Assembly: GCA_902791235.1 (NCBI GenBank)
Contig: CADAUV010000004.1
Span: 5,082-63,981, forward strand
DNA: 58,900 nt
DNA from: Oscillospiraceae bacterium
Lineage (GTDB): Bacteria > Bacillota > Clostridia > Oscillospirales > Acutalibacteraceae
Direction: 5' to 3'
In this document: in pieces, positions 26,910 to 37,457 of the stretch
How the letters are laid out: the number at the start of each line of letters is the position of its first letter
How positions within the stretch are numbered: the first letter of the stretch is position 1
Made by a program: the position numbers and the translations under genes
Notes under the pieces: model-generated
The model's input: the letters and a program-made list of their open reading frames with translations, nothing else
Database searches by the model: none
What the model was told of the DNA's origin: nothing

Positions 26910-27524
26910 TTATAATCTTATAAGCCTGCCCGTCGATTTGAAAAGCTCAAGAAGCTGAGCGTCGTCGCAGAATTTTGTTGCAAAGTCCCTCGGGAAAATC
27001 AGCGCCTGATTACCTATTATAAAATAGTAATCCTTGGGCGTAACAAATATTCCTTCAAGCATCGTGTACGGATAAACCGCCTCAAAAAATTTCTCTGCGT
27101 TTTCGTCATAGGCACAAAAGCTTATCGCATTTGTTTCAAAGCAAATCTGCTTGTTGCAGCCGTAATATTCGTCCTTGTCATAATACCTGTTTACGAACTT
27201 TTGCGTACCTCTTCTGCCCTTTAAAAATTCAAGCGCAAGATAGAGAGCAATCAGGAATGCAAGCATACCGACTACTGCGTATTCCTGCGTTTTGTAAAGC
27301 GTGTATGCGCTAAGCGCAGTAAAACAGAAAAGCACGCCGAGAGCCGAAAAAGACGCCTTTCGCCCCTTGAGAAGGAACTCCTCAAATCTTGCGTAGCAGT
27401 CCCTGTCCGTCTTATAGGTAATCTTAACGCCGATAAGGTCTATCTCCTCGGGGACGGTATTAACACGCTTGATTTCTTCGGGCTCCTCGGGGGAAGGTGC
27501 GGTGATGTCATATTCGTTTTCCAT
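26910..27524 (-). CDS. Hypothetical two-helix membrane protein, YcxB-like
   Basis: A 204-residue protein with a Pro/Glu-rich cytoplasmic start (NEYDITAPSPEEPEE), two adjacent hydrophobic helices (about 62-82 and 88-106) and a C-terminal domain of about 90 residues resembling YcxB/YcfQ-like membrane-anchored domains: a beta-rich stretch with YDENAEKFFEAVYPYTMLEGI and YYFIIGNQALIFPRDF. The ATG at 27524 is chosen (AAGGGGG upstream); it overlaps the preceding gene by 17 bp. It looks like a diverged paralogue of that gene. No function is known. It lies in the gyrB-gyrA operon. Confidence 0.7.
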   Translation of the reverse strand: MENEYDITAPSPEEPEEIKRVNTVPEEIDLIGVKITYKTDRDCYARFEEFLLKGRKASFSALGVLFCFTALSAYTLYKTQEYAVVGMLAFLIALYLALEFLKGRRGTQKFVNRYYDKDEYYGCNKQICFETNAISFCAYDENAEKFFEAVYPYTMLEGIFVTPKDYYFIIGNQALIFPRDFATKFCDDAQLLELFKSTGRLIRL

Positions 27525-28005
27525 CAAGCTTAACCCCCTTTTCCGCGAAAAGCGCCAGGAGCTTTTCACATTCGTCTGCGTATTTTTCACGGTTAATTAC
27601 GAACACGCCTCTGCGGTAGGTAAAAAGAATGATAATCTTCTTTTTCGTTACTCTGACCGCAAAAATATCCGCGTAAGCGCTGCTGTATTTTTCAAAGGCG
27701 TTTTGCACTTTTATTTTATTTTCGTCGCAGGTTATCTGCTGTACGCCGTAAAGAAAGGGCTTTGCGCCGTACTCCTTGGCGTAAGCGGCGTTAACGCTTT
27801 TGCGCTCAAAAATGCCGAAGCCGATAAGTATTAACGGAAGCAGAAAAAGCACGGTATCCGCACCCGTAAGCACAAGCACAAGCAAGGTGGCAAGAGAAAA
27901 AACAAAGCTCTTTATCCCTGCAACATTCTTTATGCTCTGCCTGCCTGCACGGTAATTACAGCCAAGGAGGTATTCCTCCTGCGTCATTCTGAAATCAAAG
28001 GTCAT
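27508..28005 (-). CDS. Hypothetical two-helix membrane protein, YcxB-like
   Basis: A 165-residue protein of the same design as its downstream neighbour: a short start, two membrane helices (about 31-48 and 51-66) and a soluble domain with a beta-rich core ending in RRGVFVINREKYADECEKLLALF, the typical YcxB-like C-terminal pattern. The ATG begins 1 bp after the gyrB stop, so the gene is translationally coupled to gyrB. Its place inside a gyrase operon is conserved in type in some Clostridia, to my knowledge only as hypothetical proteins. Function not assignable. Confidence 0.72.
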   Translation of the reverse strand: MTFDFRMTQEEYLLGCNYRAGRQSIKNVAGIKSFVFSLATLLVLVLTGADTVLFLLPLILIGFGIFERKSVNAAYAKEYGAKPFLYGVQQITCDENKIKVQNAFEKYSSAYADIFAVRVTKKKIIILFTYRRGVFVINREKYADECEKLLALFAEKGVKLDGKRI

Positions 28006-28006
28006 A

Positions 28007-29980
<1,974 letters not shown>

Positions 29981-30083
29981 TTAAAAGGTGTTTTATACAT
30001 TCTGTAACGGGTGAGGGTGTTTCTCCTCTCCCCGATTATTCATTGTTCATTTAATTTGCCAGCAGCGTTTCCCGCAAGTAAAT

Positions 30084-30323
30084 TTACGCATTGCGAATTC
30101 TTTTAAATATAGTGCTTGTGTTATATTCGCAGACATATATTTTTTCGCCGCAGACAACAAAGCTTTTCGGCAAATCATAGCTTGCATATATTACTCTGCC
30201 CTCACGCTCCGCCTGAGCGAGAAAGTCCCGTGTTGCTTTATTAACCGTCGAGGTATCCATATCAAATATACCCGATATCTCGTCGCTTTTTACGACAACA
30301 TCTCCTCCAAGGTCAATATACAT
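30084..30323 (-). CDS. remB: RemB-like DUF370 protein (YaaB)
   Basis: A 79-residue protein matching the extracellular-matrix regulator RemB/YaaB in size, start (MYIDLGGDVVVKSDEISGIFD) and position between recF and gyrB, as in B. subtilis. It is related to RemA, which binds DNA and activates matrix and osmoprotection genes; the role of RemB is less clear. Its ATG overlaps the recF end by one base. No acidic or transmembrane oddities are seen. Confidence 0.85.
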   Translation of the reverse strand: MYIDLGGDVVVKSDEISGIFDMDTSTVNKATRDFLAQAEREGRVIYASYDLPKSFVVCGEKIYVCEYNTSTIFKRIRNA

Positions 30324-31411
30324 TATATTAGTCCTCCGTTTTCAATATGGAAGGTTTTGCCCTCTTTAAGTCTTAATACCGTATTTACATCACAGCAGGT
30401 GATAAATACCTGCCAGTCCTTGATATGATTTAAAATATAATCCTGTCTGTGAATATCAAGCTCGCTCATCACATCGTCAAGAAGCGCAAGCGGCTCCTCC
30501 TGAGTCATCTCACGCAGAAGGCTTGCCTCCGCAAGTTTAAGCGCAAGCACGCAGGAACGCTGCTGACCCTGTGAGCCGTAGGTCCTCGCACTGTTTGAAT
30601 TTATCATTATTTCAAGGTCATCCCTGTGAGGACCCTGAGTTGTGATGCGGTTTAAAATATCCTCGCTTCGTGAATTGTCAAGGGCATACATAAGCTCCTT
30701 ATAAAGCTCGTCAACACTTTTTTCCTCATATTCAAAAACGCCCTTGATTTTTAAATCGAGCTTTTCCCTGCCGCGTGAAAGTCCTTCAAAAACCTCCCTG
30801 GCAAAGGGAAGCAGCGCTTCAATATATTTTTGTCTTTGATAGATTATTTTTGCGCCGCTTGCCGCGAGATTTTTGTCCCATATATAAAGCATTTCCTGCA
30901 TTGACGGATTGCTCTGTAAATCCTTGAGAAGCATATTTCTCTGCGTAAGAGAACGGTTATAATCCTTTAAAATGTTTCTGTAATTAGATTTAAGCTGGCA
31001 CAGAGCGTTGTCAATAAAATGTCTTCTTTCGCTCGGACCGTCCTTCACCATTGAAAGATGTACGGGCGAAAACACAACGGCTTTAAGCTCCTCGCCGAGT
31101 GCTGTCGGACTTTTCTTTTTAATACCGTTTAAGCTTACCTGCCTGTTTTTTTTGATTATTATTTCAGCGTTCTGCTTTCTTGTACTGTTTTCAAACTCCG
31201 CTCTGAGCCTTGCGTACTCCTCGCCGAATTTTACAAGCTCCCTGTCGCGCACGCCGCGAAAGCTTTTAGAGCCTGTGAAAAGCTCAATGGCTTCGATAAG
31301 ATTTGTCTTGCCCTGCGCATTTTCACCGTAAATTATATTTACATCGTCAAAATCTAATTTTAAGTGTGAGATATTTCTGAAATTTTCAATTTCCGTGCTG
31401 TTAATTTTCAT
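30323..31411 (-). CDS. recF: DNA replication and repair protein RecF
   Basis: A 362-residue SMC-like ATPase that helps load RecA at gaps. Walker A IYGENAQGKTNLIEA (about 29-43), the signature YGSQGQQRSCVLALKLA (about 270-286) and Walker B ALLDDVMSELD are in the right order. Its ATG overlaps yaaA by 11 bp. The gene order dnaA-dnaN-yaaA-recF-remB-gyrB is the classical Firmicutes one. Confidence 0.96.
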   Translation of the reverse strand: MKINSTEIENFRNISHLKLDFDDVNIIYGENAQGKTNLIEAIELFTGSKSFRGVRDRELVKFGEEYARLRAEFENSTRKQNAEIIIKKNRQVSLNGIKKKSPTALGEELKAVVFSPVHLSMVKDGPSERRHFIDNALCQLKSNYRNILKDYNRSLTQRNMLLKDLQSNPSMQEMLYIWDKNLAASGAKIIYQRQKYIEALLPFAREVFEGLSRGREKLDLKIKGVFEYEEKSVDELYKELMYALDNSRSEDILNRITTQGPHRDDLEIMINSNSARTYGSQGQQRSCVLALKLAEASLLREMTQEEPLALLDDVMSELDIHRQDYILNHIKDWQVFITCCDVNTVLRLKEGKTFHIENGGLI

Positions 31412-31655
31412 TTTCCGACACTATATTATAATTGGTACTGAATATTCTTACGGTATCGCCGCTTCGTATTTTTTTACCTCTTGCGGTGCAGACCTCGCCG
31501 TTAACCTTAACTATTCCGTCAAGTATAAACTGCTTTGCCTCGCCGCCCGTGAGCGCAATACCCTTAAATTTAAGAAGTGAATCAAGCCTTATAAAATCAG
31601 TATTTATAACAACCTGTTCATTCTGTTCAGCCGCTTTTTTTACCTTAATTTTCAT
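31401..31655 (-). CDS. yaaA: S4-domain RNA-binding protein YaaA
   Basis: An 84-residue protein with an S4 fold: FIRLDSLLKFKGIALTGGEAK, then VKVNGEVCTARGKKIRSGDTV. These two segments define the alpha-L RNA-binding motif (key residues Arg-Leu-Asp and Val-Asn-Gly). It is slightly longer than the usual 70 residues. The gene lies between dnaN and recF with overlaps of 11 bp on both sides; a role in rRNA or ribosome assembly is only inferred from the fold. Confidence 0.92.
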   Translation of the reverse strand: MKIKVKKAAEQNEQVVINTDFIRLDSLLKFKGIALTGGEAKQFILDGIVKVNGEVCTARGKKIRSGDTVRIFSTNYNIVSENEN

Positions 31656-32754
31656 TCTTGAGCCTCATCGGTAAAACAAGAAATAAAAAGCCGTCGTCGT
31701 TTACAGGTAAAATTTTTGCAGGCGATACGGCGCTGCCAAGCTCAAGCCTTACCTGGTCAGTATCGGCATTGTGAAGTGCGTCAAGCACATACTTTGAGTT
31801 AAAGCCTATTTCAACTCTGTCACCACTTACATTTGCATGAGTGTAGTCAACAACTCTGCCGAGGCTTGATACCGTTGAAACTCTCATCTCGTCATTTTCA
31901 AAAAGACAGCGGATAGGATTTTTCTTATCATTTTCAATAACGGGAAGAGTTCTTTCAATACAGCTTATTGCGTCGCTTGTATTGATTAAAACAGTTGTGT
32001 TTGAGGTTTTCGGTATTGCCGAATTGTAATCAAGAAAATCACCGTCAAGAAGTCTGCTTATAATACTGTAATTTTCAAGATTAAACACAATATGCCTTTT
32101 TCCGACACTGATTGAAATTTCACTGTCAGGCTCGTTCATAAGCTTCATAAGCTCCCTTATTGTCTTTTTAGGTACAATAAAGCTGATATCGTCGCCGTCA
32201 TTCTGTATGGTTTCCGTTCTTATTGCAAGACGGAAGCCGTCAACGCCAATAAGTCTGATTTGATTTAAACTGAGTTCAAATTTAAGTCCTGTGTGAACAG
32301 GCTTTGCACTTTCATTATCCGCAACAGCAAAAAGAGTCTGCGACACCATATTAGTAAGTAAGCCCTGATTTAAAATAAGCGGAAAACCTCCCGATACCGA
32401 CGGAAGCTCAGGATAATCCTCTGCGTCAATACCCATAATATTATACTGAGTCTGACCGCAGCTTATTGAAACCGAAAGTCCGCTTATATCAAAGGTTACG
32501 CTTCCGCCTGAAAGTTTTCTTACAATATCGCTTAAAACCTTGGCATTAATTACGATTGCACCCGGCTCGCTTACCCTTGCCTGTAAAGTGGTATTGATAC
32601 CGAATTCAAAGTCATATCCTGTAAGTGAAAGCGTATCGGAGCCGCATTCAATAAGTATACCTTCTATTGTAGGTATAGTTACCTTAGTGCTTACAGCTCT
32701 CATAACATTTGAGATAGCCTCGTTTAATTCTTTAGTGTTGCAGGTAAAATTCAT
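31645..32754 (-). CDS. dnaN: DNA polymerase III beta sliding clamp
   Basis: A 369-residue clamp with three repeated domains, as expected. Conserved stretches include VSTKVTIPTIEGILIE near the N terminus, GFRLAIRTE in domain 2 and the terminal LPMRLKNEN, which differs slightly from the common LPMR(L/I) end. The start is ATG 32754. It follows dnaA after a 228-bp AT-rich gap that carries DnaA-box-like sites. Confidence 0.97.
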   Translation of the reverse strand: MNFTCNTKELNEAISNVMRAVSTKVTIPTIEGILIECGSDTLSLTGYDFEFGINTTLQARVSEPGAIVINAKVLSDIVRKLSGGSVTFDISGLSVSISCGQTQYNIMGIDAEDYPELPSVSGGFPLILNQGLLTNMVSQTLFAVADNESAKPVHTGLKFELSLNQIRLIGVDGFRLAIRTETIQNDGDDISFIVPKKTIRELMKLMNEPDSEISISVGKRHIVFNLENYSIISRLLDGDFLDYNSAIPKTSNTTVLINTSDAISCIERTLPVIENDKKNPIRCLFENDEMRVSTVSSLGRVVDYTHANVSGDRVEIGFNSKYVLDALHNADTDQVRLELGSAVSPAKILPVNDDGFLFLVLPMRLKNEN

Positions 32755-32982
32755 TTTAGTTCTCCTTAACTCACAAATAACATTAGACTTTTAGTTTTAT
32801 TAGTAGAGTCTGCGGAAATTGTTAAAAACTACCGAAGGCTCAATAATAATGCTTATTTGATGATAAAAGTTTTACAAAATCACAATGTGTAAAATTTGTG
32901 TGATTTGATGAAAAATATTTTTTTACACAGCTTTTTTAAAAACTTCTCTGTGCAAAATTAAAAAAAACTACAAAAACTTTGC
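32755..32982. other. Candidate origin element (dnaA-dnaN gap)
   Basis: A 228-bp, very AT-rich gap between dnaA and dnaN. Three nonamers fit the relaxed DnaA box TTWTNCACA: 32886-32894 (as TGTGTAAAA), 32921-32929 (TTTTACACA) and 32949-32957 (as TGTGCAAAA), all within 72 bp. In Bacillus this gap holds the unwinding element and a DnaA-box cluster. A perfect box, TTATCCACA, lies nearby inside dnaA (34251-34259). Confidence 0.55.
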
Positions 32983-34335
32983 TTATAATGTGGATTTGAT
33001 ATTATTGATAATATCCTTAACCTGTCTTTCAAGCTTGGGGTCGCGGTCAAGCTCCTTTTCAAGCTCCTGTACATTATACATAACTGAGGAATGGTGCTTG
33101 TTAAACTGCTCTCCTATATCCTCATAGGGAAGGTTTAAAACATTTCTTATTACATAGAAAGTAATCTTTCTTGCGTGGGAAACATTTGCCTTTCTTATAG
33201 GGCTCTTGATGTCCTCCATAGAAACGCCCGTCATACGCGAAACCTCTTCACAAATTCTTGAAATTGTAACGGGTATCGGTTCCTCGGGAATTGTAACAAG
33301 CTTGATTACTGTTTTTGCAAGCGCAATAGTCGGAACATGGTCGCCGAACTGACAGTGAGCATAAAGCCTTTTGGTAACGCCCTCAAGCTGACGGATGTTT
33401 GATTTGATATTCTCCGCTATGTAATCAACAATATTGTCGGGAATATCAAAACCTACAAGCTTAGCCTTGCGCTTGATAATTTCACGCCTTGTTTCAAATT
33501 CGGGTATCTGAATATCGGCGATAAGTCCGTCCTCAAATCTGCTCCTGAGCCTGTCCGTAATTGAGCGGATTTCCTTCGGCGGTCGATCGGAGGAAAGAAC
33601 AATCTGCGCGCCGTTGTAGATAAGGGTATCAAAGGTGTGGAAAAATTCCTCAACCGTCGCCTCCTTACCCGAGATAAACTGAATATCGTCAACTAAGAGT
33701 ACATCAATGTTTTTACGGTATTTGTTGTGGAATTCATCCGTCGTCTTATTCTGAATTGCAAGAACAAGCTCGTTTGTAAATTCCTCAGCCCTGACATAAA
33801 CGATGTTCATATCGGGAAATTTCTCTTTAATCTCATTACTGATAGCGTTTAACAGATGAGTTTTGCCGAGACCCGAATTACCGTAAATAAACAGCGGATT
33901 GTAGTTGTTGAAATTGTTGCCGTGGCTGAGCCTTGCGCCGGGGTCGGCGGCAACAGCCTTCGCTGCGGCATAGGCAAATTTGTTTGAATTGCCTACAATG
34001 AAGTTTTCAAAGGTGAACTGCAGATTTTTGTAATCAACAAGATGCGGCTCAAGCTCGTCGTCGTCGGGCTGGCCTATGGGCTCGCTGCTGTCGGCGGTGA
34101 GGAGCTTTAAGTCAACACGAAAGCCTAAAACCTCGTTGAAAGCCTCGTTGACCTTTTCCTCGTATTCGCTGACAATTACGCTGAAATGCAGTATATTTGA
34201 AACCTCAAGGTAAACTGTTGAATTTTTAAAGTCGACAAATTTCATTGTGCTTATCCACAGTGAGTATGCCGTGTCGGAAACCTGCGTCTTGACCCTGTCA
34301 AGCACCGCCTGCCATAAATCGTCGAAAGAATCCAT
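32983..34335 (-). CDS. dnaA: Chromosomal replication initiator DnaA
   Basis: A 450-residue AAA+ initiator. Domain I (1-85) binds partners, a short domain II follows, then the AAA+ domain with Walker A GNSGLGKTH (Gly157-Lys158-Thr159) and Walker B LLVDDIQF. Domain IV carries the DnaA-box signature with KHHSSVMYNVQELEKEL. The ATG at 34335 is preceded by GAGGAGAATGT; 37 further in-frame codons upstream have no ribosome site and read as a basic Asn/Lys/Gln stretch, so the longer start is unlikely. Confidence 0.97.
   Translation of the reverse strand: MDSFDDLWQAVLDRVKTQVSDTAYSLWISTMKFVDFKNSTVYLEVSNILHFSVIVSEYEEKVNEAFNEVLGFRVDLKLLTADSSEPIGQPDDDELEPHLVDYKNLQFTFENFIVGNSNKFAYAAAKAVAADPGARLSHGNNFNNYNPLFIYGNSGLGKTHLLNAISNEIKEKFPDMNIVYVRAEEFTNELVLAIQNKTTDEFHNKYRKNIDVLLVDDIQFISGKEATVEEFFHTFDTLIYNGAQIVLSSDRPPKEIRSITDRLRSRFEDGLIADIQIPEFETRREIIKRKAKLVGFDIPDNIVDYIAENIKSNIRQLEGVTKRLYAHCQFGDHVPTIALAKTVIKLVTIPEEPIPVTISRICEEVSRMTGVSMEDIKSPIRKANVSHARKITFYVIRNVLNLPYEDIGEQFNKHHSSVMYNVQELEKELDRDPKLERQVKDIINNIKSTL
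34251..34259. promoter_or_regulatory. Perfect DnaA box inside dnaA
   Basis: TTATCCACA exactly matches the consensus DnaA box. It falls in the codons for Leu-Trp-Ile-Ser near residue 27, so the coding sequence could account for it. Confidence 0.5.
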
Positions 34336-34546
34336 ACATTCTCCTCTTTTACATTCTGTGTGCCGTTTTGGTTTTTGTTCGTTTAATAATGCTTTTTTCT
34401 GTTCGTTTAAAAGAACCCTTGTAAATAATAAATTTTGTTTTTTCATAGTATTGTCTGATACTATGAGCTATGATAATTTAAACTCGATAAAGTGGGTAAA
34501 AGCGCCGAAGGAGCTATGAAGGGCGCTTACAAAATACCCAATTTAC

Positions 34547-34575
34547 ATAATAGCAGTATTTCACACAATTGTCAA
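34547..34575 (-). promoter_or_regulatory. Promoter of dnaA
   Basis: Reading leftward: TTGACA (34570-34575), a 17-bp spacer and TATTAT (34547-34552). Confidence 0.75.
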
Positions 34576-34709
34576 CAATATAATGAAAATATACATATAA
34601 TATATTATATATAATATAGTATAGTCTATATTATATATAATTCAGGCTATATAAATTCGGAAGCTGCGTGCCGCCGTAAGAGTATGTTTAAACTATTTTT
34701 AACTCATCG

Positions 34710-34738
34710 TTGCAAATAAACCGATTATATATTATAAT
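34710..34738 (+). promoter_or_regulatory. Promoter of the LCP-like/folate operon
   Basis: TTGCAA (34710-34715), a 17-bp spacer and TATAAT (34733-34738), 28 bp before the first gene. Confidence 0.65.
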
Positions 34739-34766
34739 ATTTAGCAAATGAAACAGGAGGTGCGCT

Positions 34767-35687
34767 TTGAAGCTTTTTAAAAACCGCGGAGATATCTATA
34801 TTTCAAAAGTGAATAAAGAAAAGTCGATTGAACAGCGTATTCTTCTTACGGCGCTTGTGTTTATAGTGCTTTTCACAATTGTTTTTGTAATCGGTCTCGG
34901 AATTAAATATGATTTCAGCGCAAAGGAATTTTTTGCGCCCGAGGAGCCGATAACAACCGTAACCACGGATGTAAACGACGAAATACTCCTGCCCGAAGTG
35001 AGCGGAAAAACAAACTTTTTCCTGACCGTGCAGAAGGACGGGAAACTTCTTTTTGCGGCGCTCGTTCAGGCGGACCTTGACAATATTGCGTATAAGGCGA
35101 CTGTTTTAAAGCCCGAAACGCTGATAGGCGATGCCGCGCTCAGCGATATATATGGCGAAAGCGAACACGCAGCGCTTGCCGAGACGGTTAAAAACGAGCT
35201 TGGCATACCGATTGACTATTTTGCCGATATGCAGTCAAAGGATTTTGAGGAGCTTTATAATTCGGCAGGCGTGGTCAGCTTCCCCGTCCTTAACGATATA
35301 CATTTCAAGGATAACGACAGCGCAGTGCCTTATTCGGTAAGGCTGCGTGCAGGCGAGCAGAAAATCAAGGGTGCGGATTTTGTAAATCTCACAAGGTATT
35401 ATCTGTCGGAGGATATGACCTCGTCGGCAGGGGAGCTTTTCCTTGCAGGTATGTCGCAGCATTTCAATCAGGAATTCTACGAGAACAAGGAGGAGCTTTT
35501 CACCGAGTTTGTTACGAAGGCGGATACGAATATCTCCATAAAGGATTTCTCACTTGCAGACCCTGCGTTTGAGGTGCTGACAAATGAGAAGGTCGGCGTG
35601 GGCGTGTATAACGCCTTTGCCGAGTATGACGGAAACGAAATCACTGCAGAGAGCCTTCGCAGTGTTAAGAGCTACTATGTGAAATAA
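34767..35687 (+). CDS. Membrane-anchored LCP-like protein
   Basis: A 306-residue protein with a TTG start after AGGAGGTGCGC. One membrane helix lies at about 22-44, the rest should be extracytoplasmic. The architecture echoes LCP proteins in reduced form: LLFAALVQADLDN, then VKNELGIPIDYFADMQSKDFEELYNSAGVVSFPV (key residues Asp-Tyr-Phe and the Gly-Val-Val), then GEQKIKGADFVNLTRYYLSE, corresponding to the place where LCP enzymes carry their catalytic arginines. Several of those residues appear to be lost, so it may be non-catalytic. It heads the folate operon. Family assignment is moderate. Confidence 0.7.
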   Translation: MKLFKNRGDIYISKVNKEKSIEQRILLTALVFIVLFTIVFVIGLGIKYDFSAKEFFAPEEPITTVTTDVNDEILLPEVSGKTNFFLTVQKDGKLLFAALVQADLDNIAYKATVLKPETLIGDAALSDIYGESEHAALAETVKNELGIPIDYFADMQSKDFEELYNSAGVVSFPVLNDIHFKDNDSAVPYSVRLRAGEQKIKGADFVNLTRYYLSEDMTSSAGELFLAGMSQHFNQEFYENKEELFTEFVTKADTNISIKDFSLADPAFEVLTNEKVGVGVYNAFAEYDGNEITAESLRSVKSYYVK

Positions 35688-35696
35688 GGAGAGCTT

Positions 35697-36254
35697 ATGG
35701 ATAAAGAGAGAATTGAAAAAGCCGTAAGGGAAATACTTATTGCGGTCGGCGAGGACCCCGACAGAGCAGGGCTTGAAGAAACGCCGAGGCGTGTTGCAGG
35801 AATGTATGCGGAGATGTTCTCGGGTCTGGAGGAAAACCCCGAAAAGCACCTTAAATTTTTTGACGAAAATTCAAATGACGAAATGGTAATCGTAAGGGAT
35901 ATTCCCTTCAGCTCAATGTGCGAGCATCACCTTCTGCCCTTCGTCGGCAAGGCGCATATTGCCTACATACCTGATGATAACAGAATTATAGGACTTTCAA
36001 AATTCGCGAGAATTGTGGATAATTTTGCAAAAAGACCGCAGGTTCAGGAAAGGCTTACTCACGACATTGCGGACTTCCTTAACGATAATTTAAAGCCCAA
36101 GGGAGTTGCCGTAATCATTGAGGCAGAGCATACCTGTATGTCGATAAGAGGAGCGAAGGCGTCGGGCTCAAAGACGCAGACCTCGGCGCTTCGCGGAATT
36201 ATGCGTACCGACGCGCGCACAAGGGCGGAGGTACTCGCCCTTCTTGATAAGTAA
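35697..36254 (+). CDS. folE: GTP cyclohydrolase I
   Basis: A 185-residue enzyme converting GTP to 7,8-dihydroneopterin triphosphate, the first step of folate synthesis. Zinc-binding features are clear: the CEHHLLPF motif (about 75-82) and the EHTCMSIRG motif (about 143-151). [17 protein letters not shown] is the family pattern. It is the first of four consecutive folate genes. The ATG follows AAGGAGAGCTT. Confidence 0.97.
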   Translation: MDKERIEKAVREILIAVGEDPDRAGLEETPRRVAGMYAEMFSGLEENPEKHLKFFDENSNDEMVIVRDIPFSSMCEHHLLPFVGKAHIAYIPDDNRIIGLSKFARIVDNFAKRPQVQERLTHDIADFLNDNLKPKGVAVIIEAEHTCMSIRGAKASGSKTQTSALRGIMRTDARTRAEVLALLDK

Positions 36255-36255
36255 T

Positions 36256-37074
36256 ATGTATTTTTGTTTTAAAGATAAAAAAACGGAGTACGGCAGCCGT
36301 ACTCTTATTATGGGGATTGTCAATGTTACGCCCGATTCCTTTTCGGACGGCGGAAGGTATCTTGACCCCGAAAGCGCAGTGAAAAGAGCGCTTGAGCTTG
36401 AGGCGCAGGGCGCTGATATTATCGACTTCGGCGCTCAGTCAACAAGACCTAATCATACCGAAATAAGCGCAGAGGAGGAGCTTTCAAGACTTATCCCCGT
36501 GCTTGAAAGGGCGGTAAAATGCCTCAGCGTTCCGATTTCGGTTGACACATATTATCCTGAGGTGGCTGAAAAGTGCCTTAAAATCGGCGCAGACATCATT
36601 AACGATGTAAGCGGTATTGTTTCTCCCGAAATGGCAAAAGCTGTTAAAAACGCCCGCAGCGGCTGGATTTTAATGCACAACGGAGCAGGCGGCGTTGACG
36701 AGGTTGCCCGGTTTTTCGATAAAGCGCTTTGCGAATGTGAGCGCCTCGGTGTTGAAAAATCACACCTCTGTCTTGATATGGGAATCGGCTTCGGCAAGAC
36801 AAGGCAGCAGGATTTGGAGCTTCTTGCGAGGGTGAGGGAGTATAAGCCCGAGGGCGTGCCGCTTCTCCTCGGTACCTCGCGCAAGCGTGTAATCGGCGAA
36901 TACAGCAAGCAGGAAAATCCCGAAAAGCGCGTGTACGGCAATATAGCCGCCGACACTGCGGCGATTCTCGGCGGAGCGGATATAATTCGCCTGCACGATG
37001 TTCAGAATGAAATTCAGGGAATAAGAATGGCGGACGCAATCCGTCTTGCAGGCAGGGCAGAATTAAATGAATAA
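36256..37074 (+). CDS. folP: Dihydropteroate synthase
   Basis: A 272-residue TIM barrel that joins 6-hydroxymethyl-dihydropterin diphosphate with p-aminobenzoate; it is the target of sulfonamides. Motifs: IMGIVNVTPDSFSDGG (about 19-34), IDFGAQSTRP, VDTYYPEVA, INDVSGI, DMGIGFGKT and LLLGTSRKR. The ATG at 36256 sits just after the folE stop; a longer start (TTG 36244) is less likely. It overlaps the next gene's upstream in-frame ATG. Confidence 0.95.
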   Translation: MYFCFKDKKTEYGSRTLIMGIVNVTPDSFSDGGRYLDPESAVKRALELEAQGADIIDFGAQSTRPNHTEISAEEELSRLIPVLERAVKCLSVPISVDTYYPEVAEKCLKIGADIINDVSGIVSPEMAKAVKNARSGWILMHNGAGGVDEVARFFDKALCECERLGVEKSHLCLDMGIGFGKTRQQDLELLARVREYKPEGVPLLLGTSRKRVIGEYSKQENPEKRVYGNIAADTAAILGGADIIRLHDVQNEIQGIRMADAIRLAGRAELNE

Positions 37075-37094
37075 TGAAAAATCAAGGTAAGAGT

Positions 37095-37457
37095 ATGGAT
37101 AAAATAATTATATCTGATTTAAAGCTTTTTGCGCATCACGGTGTAAACGGGGACGAGAAAATTTACGGACAGAATTTTATTATCGACGCAGAGCTTTACG
37201 CCAATCTCGGCACGGCGTGCGAAAGCGACGACTTAAACGAAACCGTAAACTATGCAAAGGTTGTAAAAACTATACGCAGAGTATTTACTGCGGAAAAATA
37301 TGACCTTATCGAAAGAGCGGCGCAGGTTGTCTGCGACGCGGTGCTTGACGAGTTTGAAAGGGTGGAGAAAATCCGCCTGACGCTTAAAAAGCCCGAGGCT
37401 CCGATTAAGGCGGATTTCGGTTATGTTGCGGTTTGTATTGAGAGGGAGAGAGCGTGA
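37095..37457 (+). CDS. folB: Dihydroneopterin aldolase
   Basis: A 120-residue enzyme making 6-hydroxymethyl-dihydropterin from dihydroneopterin. The start DKIIISDLKLFAHHGVNGDEK holds the conserved FxHHG, and TVNYAKVVKTI and YDLIERAAQVVCD fit the family. The ATG at 37095 (with AAGGTAAGAGT upstream) gives the usual 120-residue length; an in-frame ATG at 37074 overlaps the folP stop. Confidence 0.94.
   Translation: MDKIIISDLKLFAHHGVNGDEKIYGQNFIIDAELYANLGTACESDDLNETVNYAKVVKTIRRVFTAEKYDLIERAAQVVCDAVLDEFERVEKIRLTLKKPEAPIKADFGYVAVCIERERA

Larger units (their letters stand above)
34336..34766. other. dnaA leader and divergent promoter region
   Basis: A 431-bp region without a gene. The dnaA transcript would start near 34540 and carry a leader of about 205 nt with two hairpins: 34500-34528 (AAGCGCC/GGCGCTT arms) and 34445-34462 (TAGTAT/ATACTA arms). 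Beyond 34570 the sequence is a run of TATA repeats. I found no perfect DnaA box in it. Confidence 0.55.

Noticed and set aside
34580-34766. Folate (THF) riboswitch before the folate operon
   Set aside because: No conserved THF core or matching stem was seen; only AT-rich repeats and an ordinary promoter.
34447-34766. Origin of replication upstream of dnaA
   Set aside because: AT-rich, but no TTWTNCACA nonamer was found by eye; the dnaA-dnaN gap is the better candidate.
36014-36022. DnaA box TGTGGATAA inside folE, and another at 11542-11550 in jag
   Set aside because: Both fall in conserved codons of those genes, are single and far from any box cluster; not evidence for an origin.
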